Shown: piece by piece, positions 21,708 through 31,650 of the stretch
Layout of the letters: each line of letters begins with the position of its first letter
Numbering within the stretch: the first letter of the stretch is position 1
Source of the DNA: Clavaria fumosa
Lineage: Eukaryota > Basidiomycota > Agaricomycetes > Agaricales > Clavariaceae
Reading direction: 5' to 3'
Assembly: GCA_951802425.1 (NCBI GenBank)
Contig: OX637796.1
Span: forward strand, 682,001-746,000
Length of the DNA stretch: 64,000 bases
Made by a program: the position numbers and the translations under genes
Notes under the pieces: model-generated
Told to the model about the DNA's origin: nothing
Databases searched by the model: none
Seen by the model: only the letters and a program-made list of their open reading frames with translations

Positions 21708-21869
21708 AGCTGTATCTAGTCTACTAGTCCCCCATGTGCTACCTTTGACAAGTTAACTTGACAAGTTGACTGACCATAAGGATTCCTTGTCCAGCTGTAG
21801 CTGCGAAGAGTACACTATGAATTATACCTAACTGCTGTGTCTAGTTAATTATTTGATTCAGTACTACTG
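21708..21869 (-). repeat. Right terminal inverted repeat of fold-back
   Basis: Inverted copy of 9233-9394, flanked outside by the second copy of gggtttc at 21870-21876. Confidence 0.9.
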
Positions 21870-22352
21870 GGGTTTCATGTCCAGAATGGTGAGGGGGATA
21901 GTCGCAGAGCAGGCTGTCTGTCCAAAACTAAGGGAGATGTTAGTCCAATCGATCTTGGGGTTCCAGGTTTGCAACCAATTGAGTCCTAGAACCACAGGGG
22001 TGAGAGGATGGGTCTTGGTGATGAAGAACTTGATGGATTGGATGGTATCGTTGGGGAATTTCGTATTAGCGAGGACATAATGGGTGATGTTTGAACTGGA
22101 AGAACTTCCATTGAAGTATTGAAGTGGTAAAGGTTGCAGGAGCGGCATTAGGAGGTTCGGACAGGTGTTTGCAAGTGTGAAATCGATGAAATTCATGGAT
22201 GCGCCACAATCCACAAGAGTATTGATAGGAATCGAGCTGAAATCTGGGATTTGCATTTTTATGAGGAAAGACTGGGAGGACTGGGAAGCAATAGGTGTAT
22301 TAGAAAAGTCACGAAGAAACTGAGAAGAGGAGGAACTAGTCGTGGCCCACAT
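21870..22352 (-). pseudogene. Gypsy aspartic protease (upstream half of split element)
   Basis: The minus frame shows the retropepsin motif LVDCGASMNFIDFTLA followed by VVLGLNWLQTWNPKIDW. It reads into PLTILDMKP, where the fold-back element interrupts it at the duplicated gggtttc. The same frame resumes on the far side at 9232 with PPSKPSPNLANSTPK. Part of an older gypsy copy with repeated CGA-to-TGA stops. Confidence 0.85.
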
Positions 22353-22381
22353 GAGTATGGGGGTTGGTTCGTCATTGTGAC

Positions 22382-24360
22382 TCAGAGTTCCCCCAGAAGC
22401 TCCTGAGCCGCTTCCTCATTTAACTCTTCGTGCGGGTCATCCTCATGCTCTTCCACTTCTTCCTTGACTTCATACACTTCCTGAAAGTCTTTCTCTCCTT
22501 CCTCGAGCGTAAACATGGCCCATCCTGCTACTCGTTGGTCAGGGCATGCTGCACTAAAATGTCCCAGCTTTCCAGATCTCAAACATAGGTTTTCCTGATG
22601 GCGTCGTTCTCATTCCTCATCGTTGAGGGGCATGTAGGGCAGATTCGGATTTGGCTGGCAAGGTGGATTGGCAGGTCATGGTGTGGTCACAGGGTTTCCT
22701 GCAGCTGGTCGGGGCATTGTAGGATTGTTGCCAGTGGTGGGATAGGGTCGCGACATTGTTTGAAAGTTGCAACTTCCACCTTGTTGAGTAAAGGGGCGAT
22801 TTTGGCCTTGTTGAGCAGGGGGATGAGGAGCAGGAGGGTTGGAGCGGAATTGAGTTTGGCAGGTCTCGCTCTCATACTCCCAGTGCCTCTGATTGATTTG
22901 CATGGCCAAATCTCGAAGTTCTTGATATGTCGTAGGTCATGGAATGACTTTCATAGCCTCTTTGATACGCATGGACAGTGAACGATAGAGTTCCGATTGA
23001 AGGGCAGCTGAGTTCCAGTTGGATTCGAAGCACATAATATGGTTTGAGAACCATTCGTTTTCGCCCATCTGCAACATACAGAGGTTCTGGTCTGCTTCGA
23101 TCTGCATGTTAACCACTCCAAACATTCCTCCAAACTTGTGGATGAATCCTTCCCAGGAGTGTAGGGCCGGATGTTCGGCATTGAATTGAAGGAGGGAGGT
23201 GTAGTGGCTCTGCATGGTGTCCGTGAGGTAAGAGGCTGCGAAAGTAACCCTCTCGTGGTCTCCTTGGAAGGTTACAGGTTTCGCAAAGAAAGTCATAAGG
23301 CATTCCATGACAAAAGGCTTCCATTTACGCCAGTCACGACCACTAAATGGTTCAGGGCACCTGGTATCGAGCTTTGATTCTTGAGCAAAGGCATCTTGAG
23401 CCGATGGTCCTTCGGAAGGAGGGGCCTGGTAATAGTAGTGGTGGTGGTGGGTACCAGGAGCTTCATCTCGAAGCGTGGCAGCAAAGTGTGGAGGCATAGG
23501 AGGGATCGGAGGGACCTGCGGGGCTTCAGCCTGAGACAGAGGGCAGGATGCTGGTCGCATCTCCATTGGGGGTACTGGTCGCACTTCCAGTTGAGGAATA
23601 CGGAAGGGTTCGACTGGTACTTCGAGGTGGGGGGCAGGTTGAAGCGTTGCTTCAGTCCCTACAGGGTTGTGAGGGAGCGCCCTGCTTGGAGTAGTGGCTG
23701 GTTGCATCCAAGTGGGCCAGCTGCTATGGGGGGCGGTGTACCTTGGGATCCTAGAGACAATGGTGGGTTGCTCGTCAGGTGCGGCAGGTTTCGCAAAATT
23801 CTGAAGAGATTGGGTTGCGACCTGGAAGAGCGGGGCCATATCCCAGAGTCCTCTGGCGGGTTGAACCTGTCTCGGAGGTCACAAGGGGGTATCCAGGTCA
23901 GGAGGAGTGGGAACTCCATGGTCAGTCGTCCCTGGATACTGTCGCTGACTCTTGTACAATCGGTTCTGTGGATTAGCATGGAATCCATCTGTCAATCTAA
24001 CCAAAGGCTCATAAAGATTTGTAGTCTCTATGAGATATGCCAATTCTTCATCGAGAGTCCTGGTTTCATACTGGCGACAAGTATTATTGAGAATTTGGTA
24101 AGTACGGTGGCGAGGATGGTCGAAGCGCAGGTAGCTGAGCTGCTCTACAAGGGACTCAGCTTCTTCACGCAGGGACAAAGCTTGGCTAGATGTAATTTGG
24201 GCAGGTTCCTTGGGTTGTGATTGAATGATGGACACTGGTCATTCTTGAACAGTGGTAGGCAGTTCGTGGGTAGCCTCCAAGGCTATTGGAGTAATCGCAC
24301 GGCTGCCTGTGCAGGTCTGGAAGTGGTGAGTGATAGGTTGGGGAGGAGTGTGACTGGTGG
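22382..24360 (-). pseudogene. Gypsy Gag, broken by several TGA stops
   Basis: From the LTR inward on the minus strand there are three linked in-frame pieces. About 24360-23879 is an N-terminal region with LTDGFHANPQNRLYKSQRQ. 23839-22937 holds the Gag core (CPEPFSGRDWRKWKPFVMEC, LHSWEGFIHKFGGMFG). 22909-22676 is a Pro/Gln-rich linker (PPAQQGQNRPFTQQGG). The pieces are separated by single TGA codons, each at a site where CGA would keep the frame. The zinc knuckle near 22540-22580 reads CLRSGKLGHFSAAC, with Ser replacing the second Cys, and an acidic tail follows. Confidence 0.8.
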
Positions 24361-24418
24361 ACATAATAAGGTGTTATCTGGGCATTGAGTGGTGGGGCGA
24401 GGGGGAGACTTGATATTA

Positions 24419-25825
24419 TGTTAGGGCCTGTCCCATCTTGTAAATAATACTGAAGGTCAACTTGTTGGTGACCGATCTTGGAAACTCGCTAAGACCAATC
24501 AACTGTTGAGCACAGTCAAGAATGCTCAGTCCCAGAAGGTCATGGAAACGTCTGACAAGTTGTGAGAATGAGAAGAGATAAGTTGAGAAAAGGGAGACAT
24601 TGCTGAGAAGGTCGCGAAGTCAGTAGACAAAGTGTAAAGAAGGGAAAAGATGAGTTGAGAGAAATGGGTAACACTGAGAAGGTCGCAGAGTTGACCGACA
24701 AAGCATAAAGAAAGAAATAGATGATGTTGAGAGAGTCATGGGTAGTCACAATGATATTGAGAGATGTGTCGGTGAAGGCAATGACTTTGCCAACTGACAA
24801 GAGAACCTGCGAGGTTCAAGGAATCAGTACCAAGATGAAGGAAAGGAAATACTTAAGGTGCGTGAGTTGTATGAGTGCAGAGGACAAGTTTAGAAGAAAG
24901 CAGAGTTGTCTTGGTGTTGTCGAGGTCACCAAGTGAGACAAGACCTATCAATCATGGTGGTTCCAAGCTCAGAGGGCATAATAGCCTCAAGCTTAAACCA
25001 AAGTGCATCAATATCAAGTCTACAGTACTGTATGTACATGCAAGACTTATATATGTGTGTACAGAGAGTATAACAGAAAAGGAAAAGTACAGAGGTCACC
25101 AAGTGACAGAACTATAGTAGTACAGGGTATTGCTAGTCATAAAGTGACCATGTGCATGTTCTACTAAGGTCGCAAGGGGTAAGGGAAACATAAGTAAGGT
25201 CGCGAACCTGACCAGTCATGGGTCATGACTTAGTTAAATAATCATATGAGTAACTATAACTACGAAGAGGTGTTTTGGTCATAGTTAGCATAGTTATAGA
25301 TGACTGAGGAGAAGAAAGGAAGCATAATTTGAAGTAGTGCTCAGCTGGTTGCTGGCAGTGTGTTTCATCATTAAGGTTGCAAGGTCCATGTGTGTGGTCA
25401 CATGGATGGCGGTAGTGATGCATGTGATGCAGGTGATGCAGGTGACGCTTGGGCGGGAAGTCACATGGGTAACGCTGGTAATGGTCATAATGCTGATAAT
25501 GTATTGGCGCTGGTAGTGGAAGCGCCAAAGATGCCACATGGCAAGTCATGTGCCAACTGAAGAAGATGTGTAAGGGCATGTCGTGCATCAAGGTGGTGGG
25601 TCCAGGTGAAGTACACACATGGGTGAGGCAGAGAGAGATATCGCGAGTATGGCATGGTGGTCGCAAGTGTCATGTGAATGCGGGGGATGTCAGGGAGGCT
25701 TCCAGAAGGGGATGGCAGGTTTCGGAAGTGTGTAGAGGGGCTCGTGAGGTGGTAGAGGGTTGTCGGGAGGTTTGTAGGTGTCGGTAGAGTTGGCTTGGGT
25801 AGGGAAAAATGAATTGGTCCTGACA
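24419..25825 (-). repeat. 5' LTR of the split gypsy element
   Basis: On the minus strand it runs TGTCAGGACC to GGGCCTAACA, 1407 bp, directly upstream of gag. It is homologous throughout to the solo LTRs at 16330 and 19432 but strongly CpG-depleted: ccgtgcgcgtgttc there reads ccatgtgcatgttc here, and tagtcgtagagtg reads tagtcataaagtg. This makes it an older or more heavily mutated copy. Confidence 0.8.
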
Positions 25826-26039
25826 AGATGCGGGAAGATTGCAGGAAAGTCATGTGACCCGGACAGGTGGCAGATTATGTAATGTGAAAGTCACATGACC
25901 CAGGCCTGAGCGCATCACGTGACTCATGGGGTCCTAGTGCAGGAACACCGGCAACTCCTGGGGTTCCTGCTATATATACTACATCTTTTTCCTACTTGTA
26001 CCCTTTTCCCCTTATGTTAGTATTGTCATCATTGACCTT
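25826..26039. other. Spacer, possible LTR remnant
   Basis: It holds paired gtcacatgac/gtcatgtgac motifs and a TATA-like tatatatac near 25972 followed by pyrimidine-rich sequence, which resembles an LTR promoter. No second copy or boundary was found, so it is unassigned. Confidence 0.3.
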
Positions 26040-27030
26040 ACATTAAGCTGTGTGATTGTGAGACCCAGTCTGATAGAGCTTTGCAAGTGTGATGAGTGTG
26101 GGCCTCACAAGTATATAGATGATCATAGTTGATATGAAGAGTGTTGAATATGTGTTCACAAGTATGTTGTAGGTGATAAATTGGTCATAAGGGTTGTGAA
26201 GGCATGTTGAAGTGTTTATCAGGGTGGATTGTTTATGTTGAGTAGAGTAATCAGGATGGGTCATGACAGTTTGCTGCCATGTGGGTACTGACAGGGTGGC
26301 AACTTTCCAGCCAAAGCACTTCAGGACTCCCTTGGTATACTGTTGCTGGGATAGGGTGATTGTGCATGTGCCACAGTTCCAACTCACTTCCATCCTGAGG
26401 ATCCAATGGTCTGTTACAAATAAGTCTTTTGAGAGTTCCTTGATCACCATTTTTACTTCCTCTAGGAGGTGTGCAAAGACCAGCATATCATCAACATAAA
26501 CTGCTATGTAGATCTGGTTCTCCCCACTCTCCTTTCAGAATATAGCATGATCAGCCTTGAGTCACTTGAAGCTGAGCTGCACAAACACAGTTCATAGTTT
26601 TCTATACCATTCATGGCCGCCTGTTTGAGATTGTATGGGGATTTTTTGAGCTGCCATACCTCTCCAGGAGTATTTTCATAGCCCTGGGCATCACATGTAA
26701 ATCTCTTCCTTCAAATCTCTATGTAGGTATGCTGATTTTATGTCTAGCTGTCGAATCTCCAGCTCTTTGCAGGCTGCAATTTGGAGTAAGGTTCAGAGAC
26801 TCGTGAATTTGACCACTGGAGCAAATGTTTCATTGTAGTCAACCCCTTCCTGCTGGGTGAATCCCCTTGCCACCAGTCAAGCCCGATGCCTTGTAATTTC
26901 ACTGTCAGCACCCCACTTTGTGATGAATACCCACTTGCAGTCTATCACCTGCCTGTCCAGGGGTTTTGGGACTGTTTTGTACATCCATGCACATCCAGCG
27001 TGATTGTGCCGCATAGTGGCCTAGAGCTCA
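26040..27030 (-). pseudogene. Ty1/copia reverse transcriptase fragment
   Basis: The minus-strand frames, broken by several stops and shifts, spell the copia RT path: CKWVFITKWGADSEITRHRA, GFTQQEGVDYNETFAPVVK, LEIRQLDIKSAYLH, then the catalytic YVDDMLVFAHL and QQQYTKGVLKCFG. Integrase, Gag and clear LTRs are absent. It ends just before the first host gene and is a long-dead remnant. Confidence 0.85.
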
Positions 27031-27123
27031 TGTTGAGGCAGACACAGTTGGCGACATAGAGAGAGACAATGAGTAGTATACTCTAACATAGGGCATAGCC
27101 CCAAAATGAGTACAAATGGGAAT

Positions 27124-28474
27124 TTAAATAAATAAAAAGCAAGGGTGAATATAGACTCGCGCTCCGTAGCCCTCTGCCAGGGAGTCCTTACAGAGACGTC
27201 CGTCTTTCCTACTCAAATCACCAAAGAACATTAGCTGATTTTTCAATAAACAGACTTGTAGCCTTACCATTTGAAATGCAACATTGCAGAACTGAATGAA
27301 TTTGTTCACATTGTCCCAATGCGACTCCGAGATGTCTTTTATCCCGTAGTCACGGAGGAGTTGTTTGCTTTTGATCACTGTCAAAAACCAGCATGTAAAT
27401 ATCTGCCCCCAGACGACATCACTAGGGGAAAGGACTCACCATCCAGCTGGAAGAGCTCGTTCAGTGTGGCGGGGAAGCGGGGGCTCACACGTCCATCCAT
27501 CGTGTAAATGGTGTGCAGGGTTTTTTGTAGGTCTGAGCGTGTCAGCATCGCGTTGGCGATGCGGCTCTCACTGGTGGGGCAAGGCGAGCATCAGAATTGG
27601 AATCACAACGTCGAGCCCCACTTCCATCCGGAGCACAGACGGGGAGGACGCAAAAAGAATAAGACGCAACGAGTTATGCAGACGACACTGCGCCTCTCTC
27701 AACAAGCGCTTCTGTTCTGCCACTTGCACCTGCAGCCGCATGGGTAGATGCTGCTCGAGCTGGAGTGCAACCTCCTTCTTGACCAGATCATCAATTATCG
27801 CTTCACACGCGGCATCGACTTTTTTCCCACTCAGTGGAAGAATATGTGTGAGAGGTGGACGACTCACCGGGCTTTTTGAGATGCTCCAAGAGTGTCACCT
27901 CAAGGAGGTTCTGCACCAGCGCTTTCGCAGCGCGCACCAACACATTCAGTGTTGTCTCCTGTCTCTATGCAGCAAAAGGCCCACGGGTAGCTTACCTTCT
28001 ACGTCGAGTGCGGCCTGCTGCTGCTTCGCGCCCTGGTCCTTCATCAGGACTCGCAGTCTTTGGTAACATTGAAGGGAAATAGAAAGAAAGAGGACGGAAG
28101 AAGTGATGTCTTTGAGTGACCCTGAAGCCATCGCGCGAGACGATGTGGCACTTACGCATCGAGACGATATACTAAAGATTGTTCTGCAGCTATCATTGCC
28201 GTCGCCGTCGCTGCGGCCGATGCTGACGCCTGTGTCGACCGTTCAAGGGCATCAAACGTCCCCTGTTCAGCGTGGCATTGAGATACCAAGGGTTGTTCTC
28301 TCTCTGATGAGTAAACTATAACAAAAAACTGACCCGCAGCTGGTTGGATGCGGATTTCAGGATCGTAACGAGGTTCTCCGCTGAGTTGACGTTAGGAAGA
28401 GATTCATGGATTGCGCGGGGATCGCGCCGTGTGTCATCGGACAAGGAGATCATTGGTTGCATCGGGGGTAGCAT
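27124..28474 (-). CDS. Fungal coiled-coil protein of unknown function
   Basis: Spliced minus-strand gene. Probable start is MLPPMQPMISLSDD at 28474, then LPNVNSAENLVTILKSASNQ. Later exons give STQASASAATATAMIAAEQ, LRVLMKDQGAKQQQAALDVE, TLNVLVRAAKALVQNLLEV, a long coiled coil (KKVDAACEAIIDDLVKKEVA, LPMRLQVQVAEQKRLLREAQ), then TIYTMDGRVSPRFPATLNEL, LLRDYGIKDISESHWDNVN and KFIQFCNVAFQM. The MDGRVSPxFP and LRDYGIxDxSES blocks resemble unnamed conserved basidiomycete proteins I have seen; no biochemical role is known to me. Introns have normal gtaagt/gtgagt donors. The 3' end is uncertain: the frame runs to 27124, but gtaagg right after FQM may start a last intron. The copia relic begins about 100 bp downstream. 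Confidence 0.6.
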
Positions 28475-28958
28475 TTGTGGTTTCAGAGATATGTTTCTGT
28501 TCTCTGTGCAACAGTTAGCAGAAGAGGGCTTTGTGTGCGATGGTAAAGGTTGTCGTCGGGGGAAGCAAGAGCCTTGTCTGACTGGCGTGGGTCCACAAAT
28601 ATAGGAGAACGAGGAAGGGGGTCCTTGTAGATAGACTTCGTCCTCGTGGGTGATGCGTGGCTAGAGTGGCGCCATGTTGTCCAGATGGTGAGGGCGAGGG
28701 TTCTTACGCATAAGGAATTTATCGAGTTCTGCGATGGCCTTGCAGGACCAGAACGCAGCATTCGCATGGTGGGCACGTTTCACTAGTGTTGCATTTCGTA
28801 GGGGAGGTCGCTAAGAAAAGTGTTCGTCTCGGGAAAGTCATGTAACATTGTTTGTGCTGGGCCTAGAAACACATTAGAGAGAAGGGAAGGGGAAGTAGCA
28901 CTTAATAATCTAAGGGTACAGCGGAACAATGCAAGGGATTTAAAGTGTGTAACACCAC
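28475..28958. other. Intergenic, between coiled-coil gene and hub1
   Basis: It contains the promoter side of the coiled-coil gene and the hub1 3' end. A minus-strand phrase ANAAFWSCKAIAELDKFL near 28760-28700 looks protein-like but connects to no supported exon. Confidence 0.4.
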
Positions 28959-29364
28959 TTAATACATCTCCAAGCTCATTCCGTCGTGGATTTCGTAGTC
29001 CGCCAGAGTGACGTGATCCTTGAAGATGGTGTACCTGGGTACGAGCCGGATATCCTTGAGGCAAACGGCGGTGGACGACAAACAAAGAATCTTGGAGACA
29101 CGCACCACTTCTTAAGTTGAATCTTGGAAGCGTCCGTGCCGGTCTGTGCAGCAATTAACTTCTTCAGATCCCCTACAGTGTCGTCTGGATCGCATTTGAC
29201 TCGGACTTGAAGAGGGGCCAACACAATTAGAAAAGCCAACTTGATACGGTTGGGCTGAATATTACCTTTACGTCCGAGTCGATCGTTAGCGATGACCTAG
29301 TTGAGAGTGGTCAGCACCGCTAGTGTTGCAAGCTGAGCGGTTTGCAGACCTCGATGAGCACCAT
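28959..29364 (-). CDS. hub1: Ubiquitin-like modifier Hub1/UBL5
   Basis: Four exons, 29350-29364, 29266-29296, 29106-29205 and 28959-29034, give exactly 73 residues, the size of Hub1/UBL5. The protein starts [13 protein letters not shown], carries [17 protein letters not shown] and [18 protein letters not shown], and ends SLEMY, without the C-terminal Gly-Gly of true ubiquitin. Hub1 binds the spliceosomal protein Snu66 non-covalently and tunes splice-site choice in the nucleus. Introns are 53, 60 and 71 bp with gt-ag ends. Identity is firm; expression data would be needed only for the UTRs. It is divergently arranged with the LRR gene, 388 bp apart. Confidence 0.95.
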
Positions 29365-29752
29365 TTAGAATGCGTACTTCGGTGGTAGTTTTCAACGTTC
29401 AGGAAGGATGGCAAACTCCAGGCAGGTGCAGTAGTCACGGGACGCATCCCCTCAGGCTGGGCCCAGAGGTTTCTACGATTGTCAATGACTACGACCCGCA
29501 CTACGGCCCTGATCTTGCTAAGGACCAGACTTATAAGCGCTCAACGCCCGAGGGGGCGCGCGTTGTTCTTTGTCCGTGGTTGCCATCCCAATAAAGAGGA
29601 CTTCTGTGAAAGTGTCCATGGCGCGCCATATATCGCTATGCTCGTGCTTATCGATGAGCATTGTCTGCATCCTTCTCCTCTTTCTCCACCCCCGACGTTG
29701 CGTGGTGCCCACGAAATAAACGCATAGCCATCACCCGCACACGGGTAAAGAA
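29365..29752. promoter_or_regulatory. Shared promoter region of hub1 and the LRR gene
   Basis: A 388 bp interval between two divergent starts. No TATA box is obvious. Short ORFs here have no recognisable domain. Confidence 0.4.
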
Positions 29753-31650
29753 ATGCCGCCAAGGTTCATAAGAAGTACCACCTCTCGCTTCCCCAACGAC
29801 GTCGAGTCCCTCCGCAGCAGCGTCGCAACCACGAACACCCGAAGATCTCGCACCCCAGCACCCAGTGTCGTTCGCGACCGCTTCACTAAGCTCTTCCTCG
29901 ACCTGCGTACCAGCTTTGGCTGCGAGCCGGACCTCCTTCCCATTCGGCACCCTCCATTTCCCCCGCAACCGTTGTTGCAGTTGTCTTCTTCGACGTCATC
30001 GCCGACGCTATTTTCGTCAACTACGCCTGAACAGGCACCCTCTGTGGTGCCCCTGCCACATTGGCCGCCGTGGCCGCTTGACACACCGCCGCCGGTGGAG
30101 TCTCAGCACGGAGGAGAGCGGGACCACAGCGATGCTCATGTTGAGCAAGTGACGCGCGTCGATAACGACTTCTTGAGCTGTCCCTCCTGTCGGCGACCGA
30201 ATCTGAAAGCTTTGTCTGATGCTTCAAAGCTATCGCCGGCTATGCTGGTGTCCGCGAAGAATCTGCAACAACAAGGACAACGACTAGAGCCGCACAGGCG
30301 CCGCGGGGCTAAGAGAAGACTGGTTCTTTTGGCATTAGTATTCTCCCTGCTATTCGTGAACGTCCTGTTTCTCGACATCCGGCTGTTCCTCTCTGCGCGG
30401 TCTTCCTCAGCCAAGTCAACGCCATCAACAAGTACGAGCGCGGGTGCGCTCTCTGCAGCTGCGCAGCAATGCATCTTACAGTTCACGCTCGACGCGCAGT
30501 CTAACCCAAAGTCGTATCCTTGTCCTTCGTGTCTTCCCGCCTTACTTGTTGCGACCAACGACAGTAACGGCAAAAATGACAGTGACATCGTGAGGAACGC
30601 CCTCGCGTTTTGCGGGCTAAAAGCAGTATTTGACGCGTGCTCCACGGACGCGCAACGTGCGCTAGGTGAAGCGGGTGGTTGGCTAAAGGATGCTACTGTC
30701 TGTGCGTGGGCAGGGGTGACATGTGACGCCGAGGGTCATGTCTCGTCGTTGTGAGTGCTATTCCCTTTTGCAATTTGACATGCGTCTAACATTGATGCTT
30801 GCCTATAAAGGCAACTTACCTCGCCTGGCATGCCGTCCTTTATCCCGGAGGAAGTTGGCGCTCTCACGAGCTTGCGGTTATTACGTCTGGTCGGTAACAA
30901 CGATGCCCCAGGCTCGTACCTCACCTAACTTGTTGTTCAAGGCTGGGGCTGAACTCTCCTGTTGTTAGGTGGGCCACTGCCACAGTCATTCAGGAACCTC
31001 ACATCGCTCGTGGAGTTACATCTCGAGTCGACGGCGCTCACGCCGATGCCGGACGACCTGTTCGCTTCGTTGCGCGGGGTGCAGACCCTCACTTTGGTGC
31101 GGAATGCAGGGATAGGTTTAGAATTGCCCAACAGTTTGTTTGAGCTGCCGTTGCAGACTCTGTAAGCCTATTTCGTATCTCTCCTGTCATTGATGTACAG
31201 CAAACATTTCCAACCACACACTTAATTTTTAGTCTTGTCGTGTCACAGAACTTGAGCAACCCTCTTGCAAGTATCGGTTCGAGCGCATCCCTCCGGTCTT
31301 CGTTGAAGACGCTGTACGTTCCCTCTATCTACTGGTGTACCGTAAGTGCCGCTGACCCCGATCATTTTAGGGACCTGAGGTCCGCAAACATGACGGGCAT
31401 CCTCCCAGCATCGCTGTCCTCTCTCAGGGTGTTGGTTGCGCTGAACCTGCACGAGAACGCGTTGCAAGGTCCGCTGCCAGCATCGTTCCCTCCGCAAACG
31501 GTGAGCGCGGTGACGCTGTCAGGCAATCCCGAGTTGGGGGCCGGGAGCCTCCCACCGGCCGCGCTTTGCACGGCGCCGTCGTTGAGCCAGTGTGATTTGA
31601 GCGGGACGAGCTTGGCGCCTGGGTCTGGATGTGGAGTATGTGTGTTCTAA
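29753..31650 (+). CDS. Membrane-anchored leucine-rich repeat protein
   Basis: Five exons (29753-30750, 30811-30893, 30969-31161, 31233-31313, 31371-31650) join in frame to 544 residues. The N-terminal 185 residues are Pro/Ser-rich and cytosolic in style. One membrane segment, LVLLALVFSLLFVNVLFLDI, lies at about residues 190-212 and would place the rest outside or in the secretory lumen (type II). The lumenal part has paired cysteines, a plant-like LRR cap (VCAWAGVTCDAEGHVSSL) and six or so LRRs (LTSLRLLRLVG, NLTSLVELHLESTALT, LRVLVALNLHENALQGPLP), ending in a Cys-containing tail (GSGCGVCVF). Fungal LRR proteins of this design are uncharacterised. A binding or wall-sensing role is inference. 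Confidence 0.8.

Larger units (their letters stand above)
9233..21869. mobile_element. 12.6 kb fold-back (long inverted repeat) element
   Basis: The ends CAGTAGTACTGAATC and GATTCAGTACTACTG are inverted copies, and both are flanked by gggtttc (9226-9232 and 21870-21876), a 7 bp target duplication in the gypsy protease-RT frame. Inside each terminus comes about 165 bp of TIR, then arrays of a 33 bp repeat. The interior from 16.0 to 21.2 kb is one large palindrome. Without later insertions the element would be about 4.6 kb. I see no transposase that belongs to it: the one inside belongs to a nested mariner with its own TA duplication. The superfamily is unknown; hAT- or KDZ-like elements give 8 bp duplications and Mutator-like fold-backs about 9, so 7 fits none cleanly. 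Confidence 0.85.
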
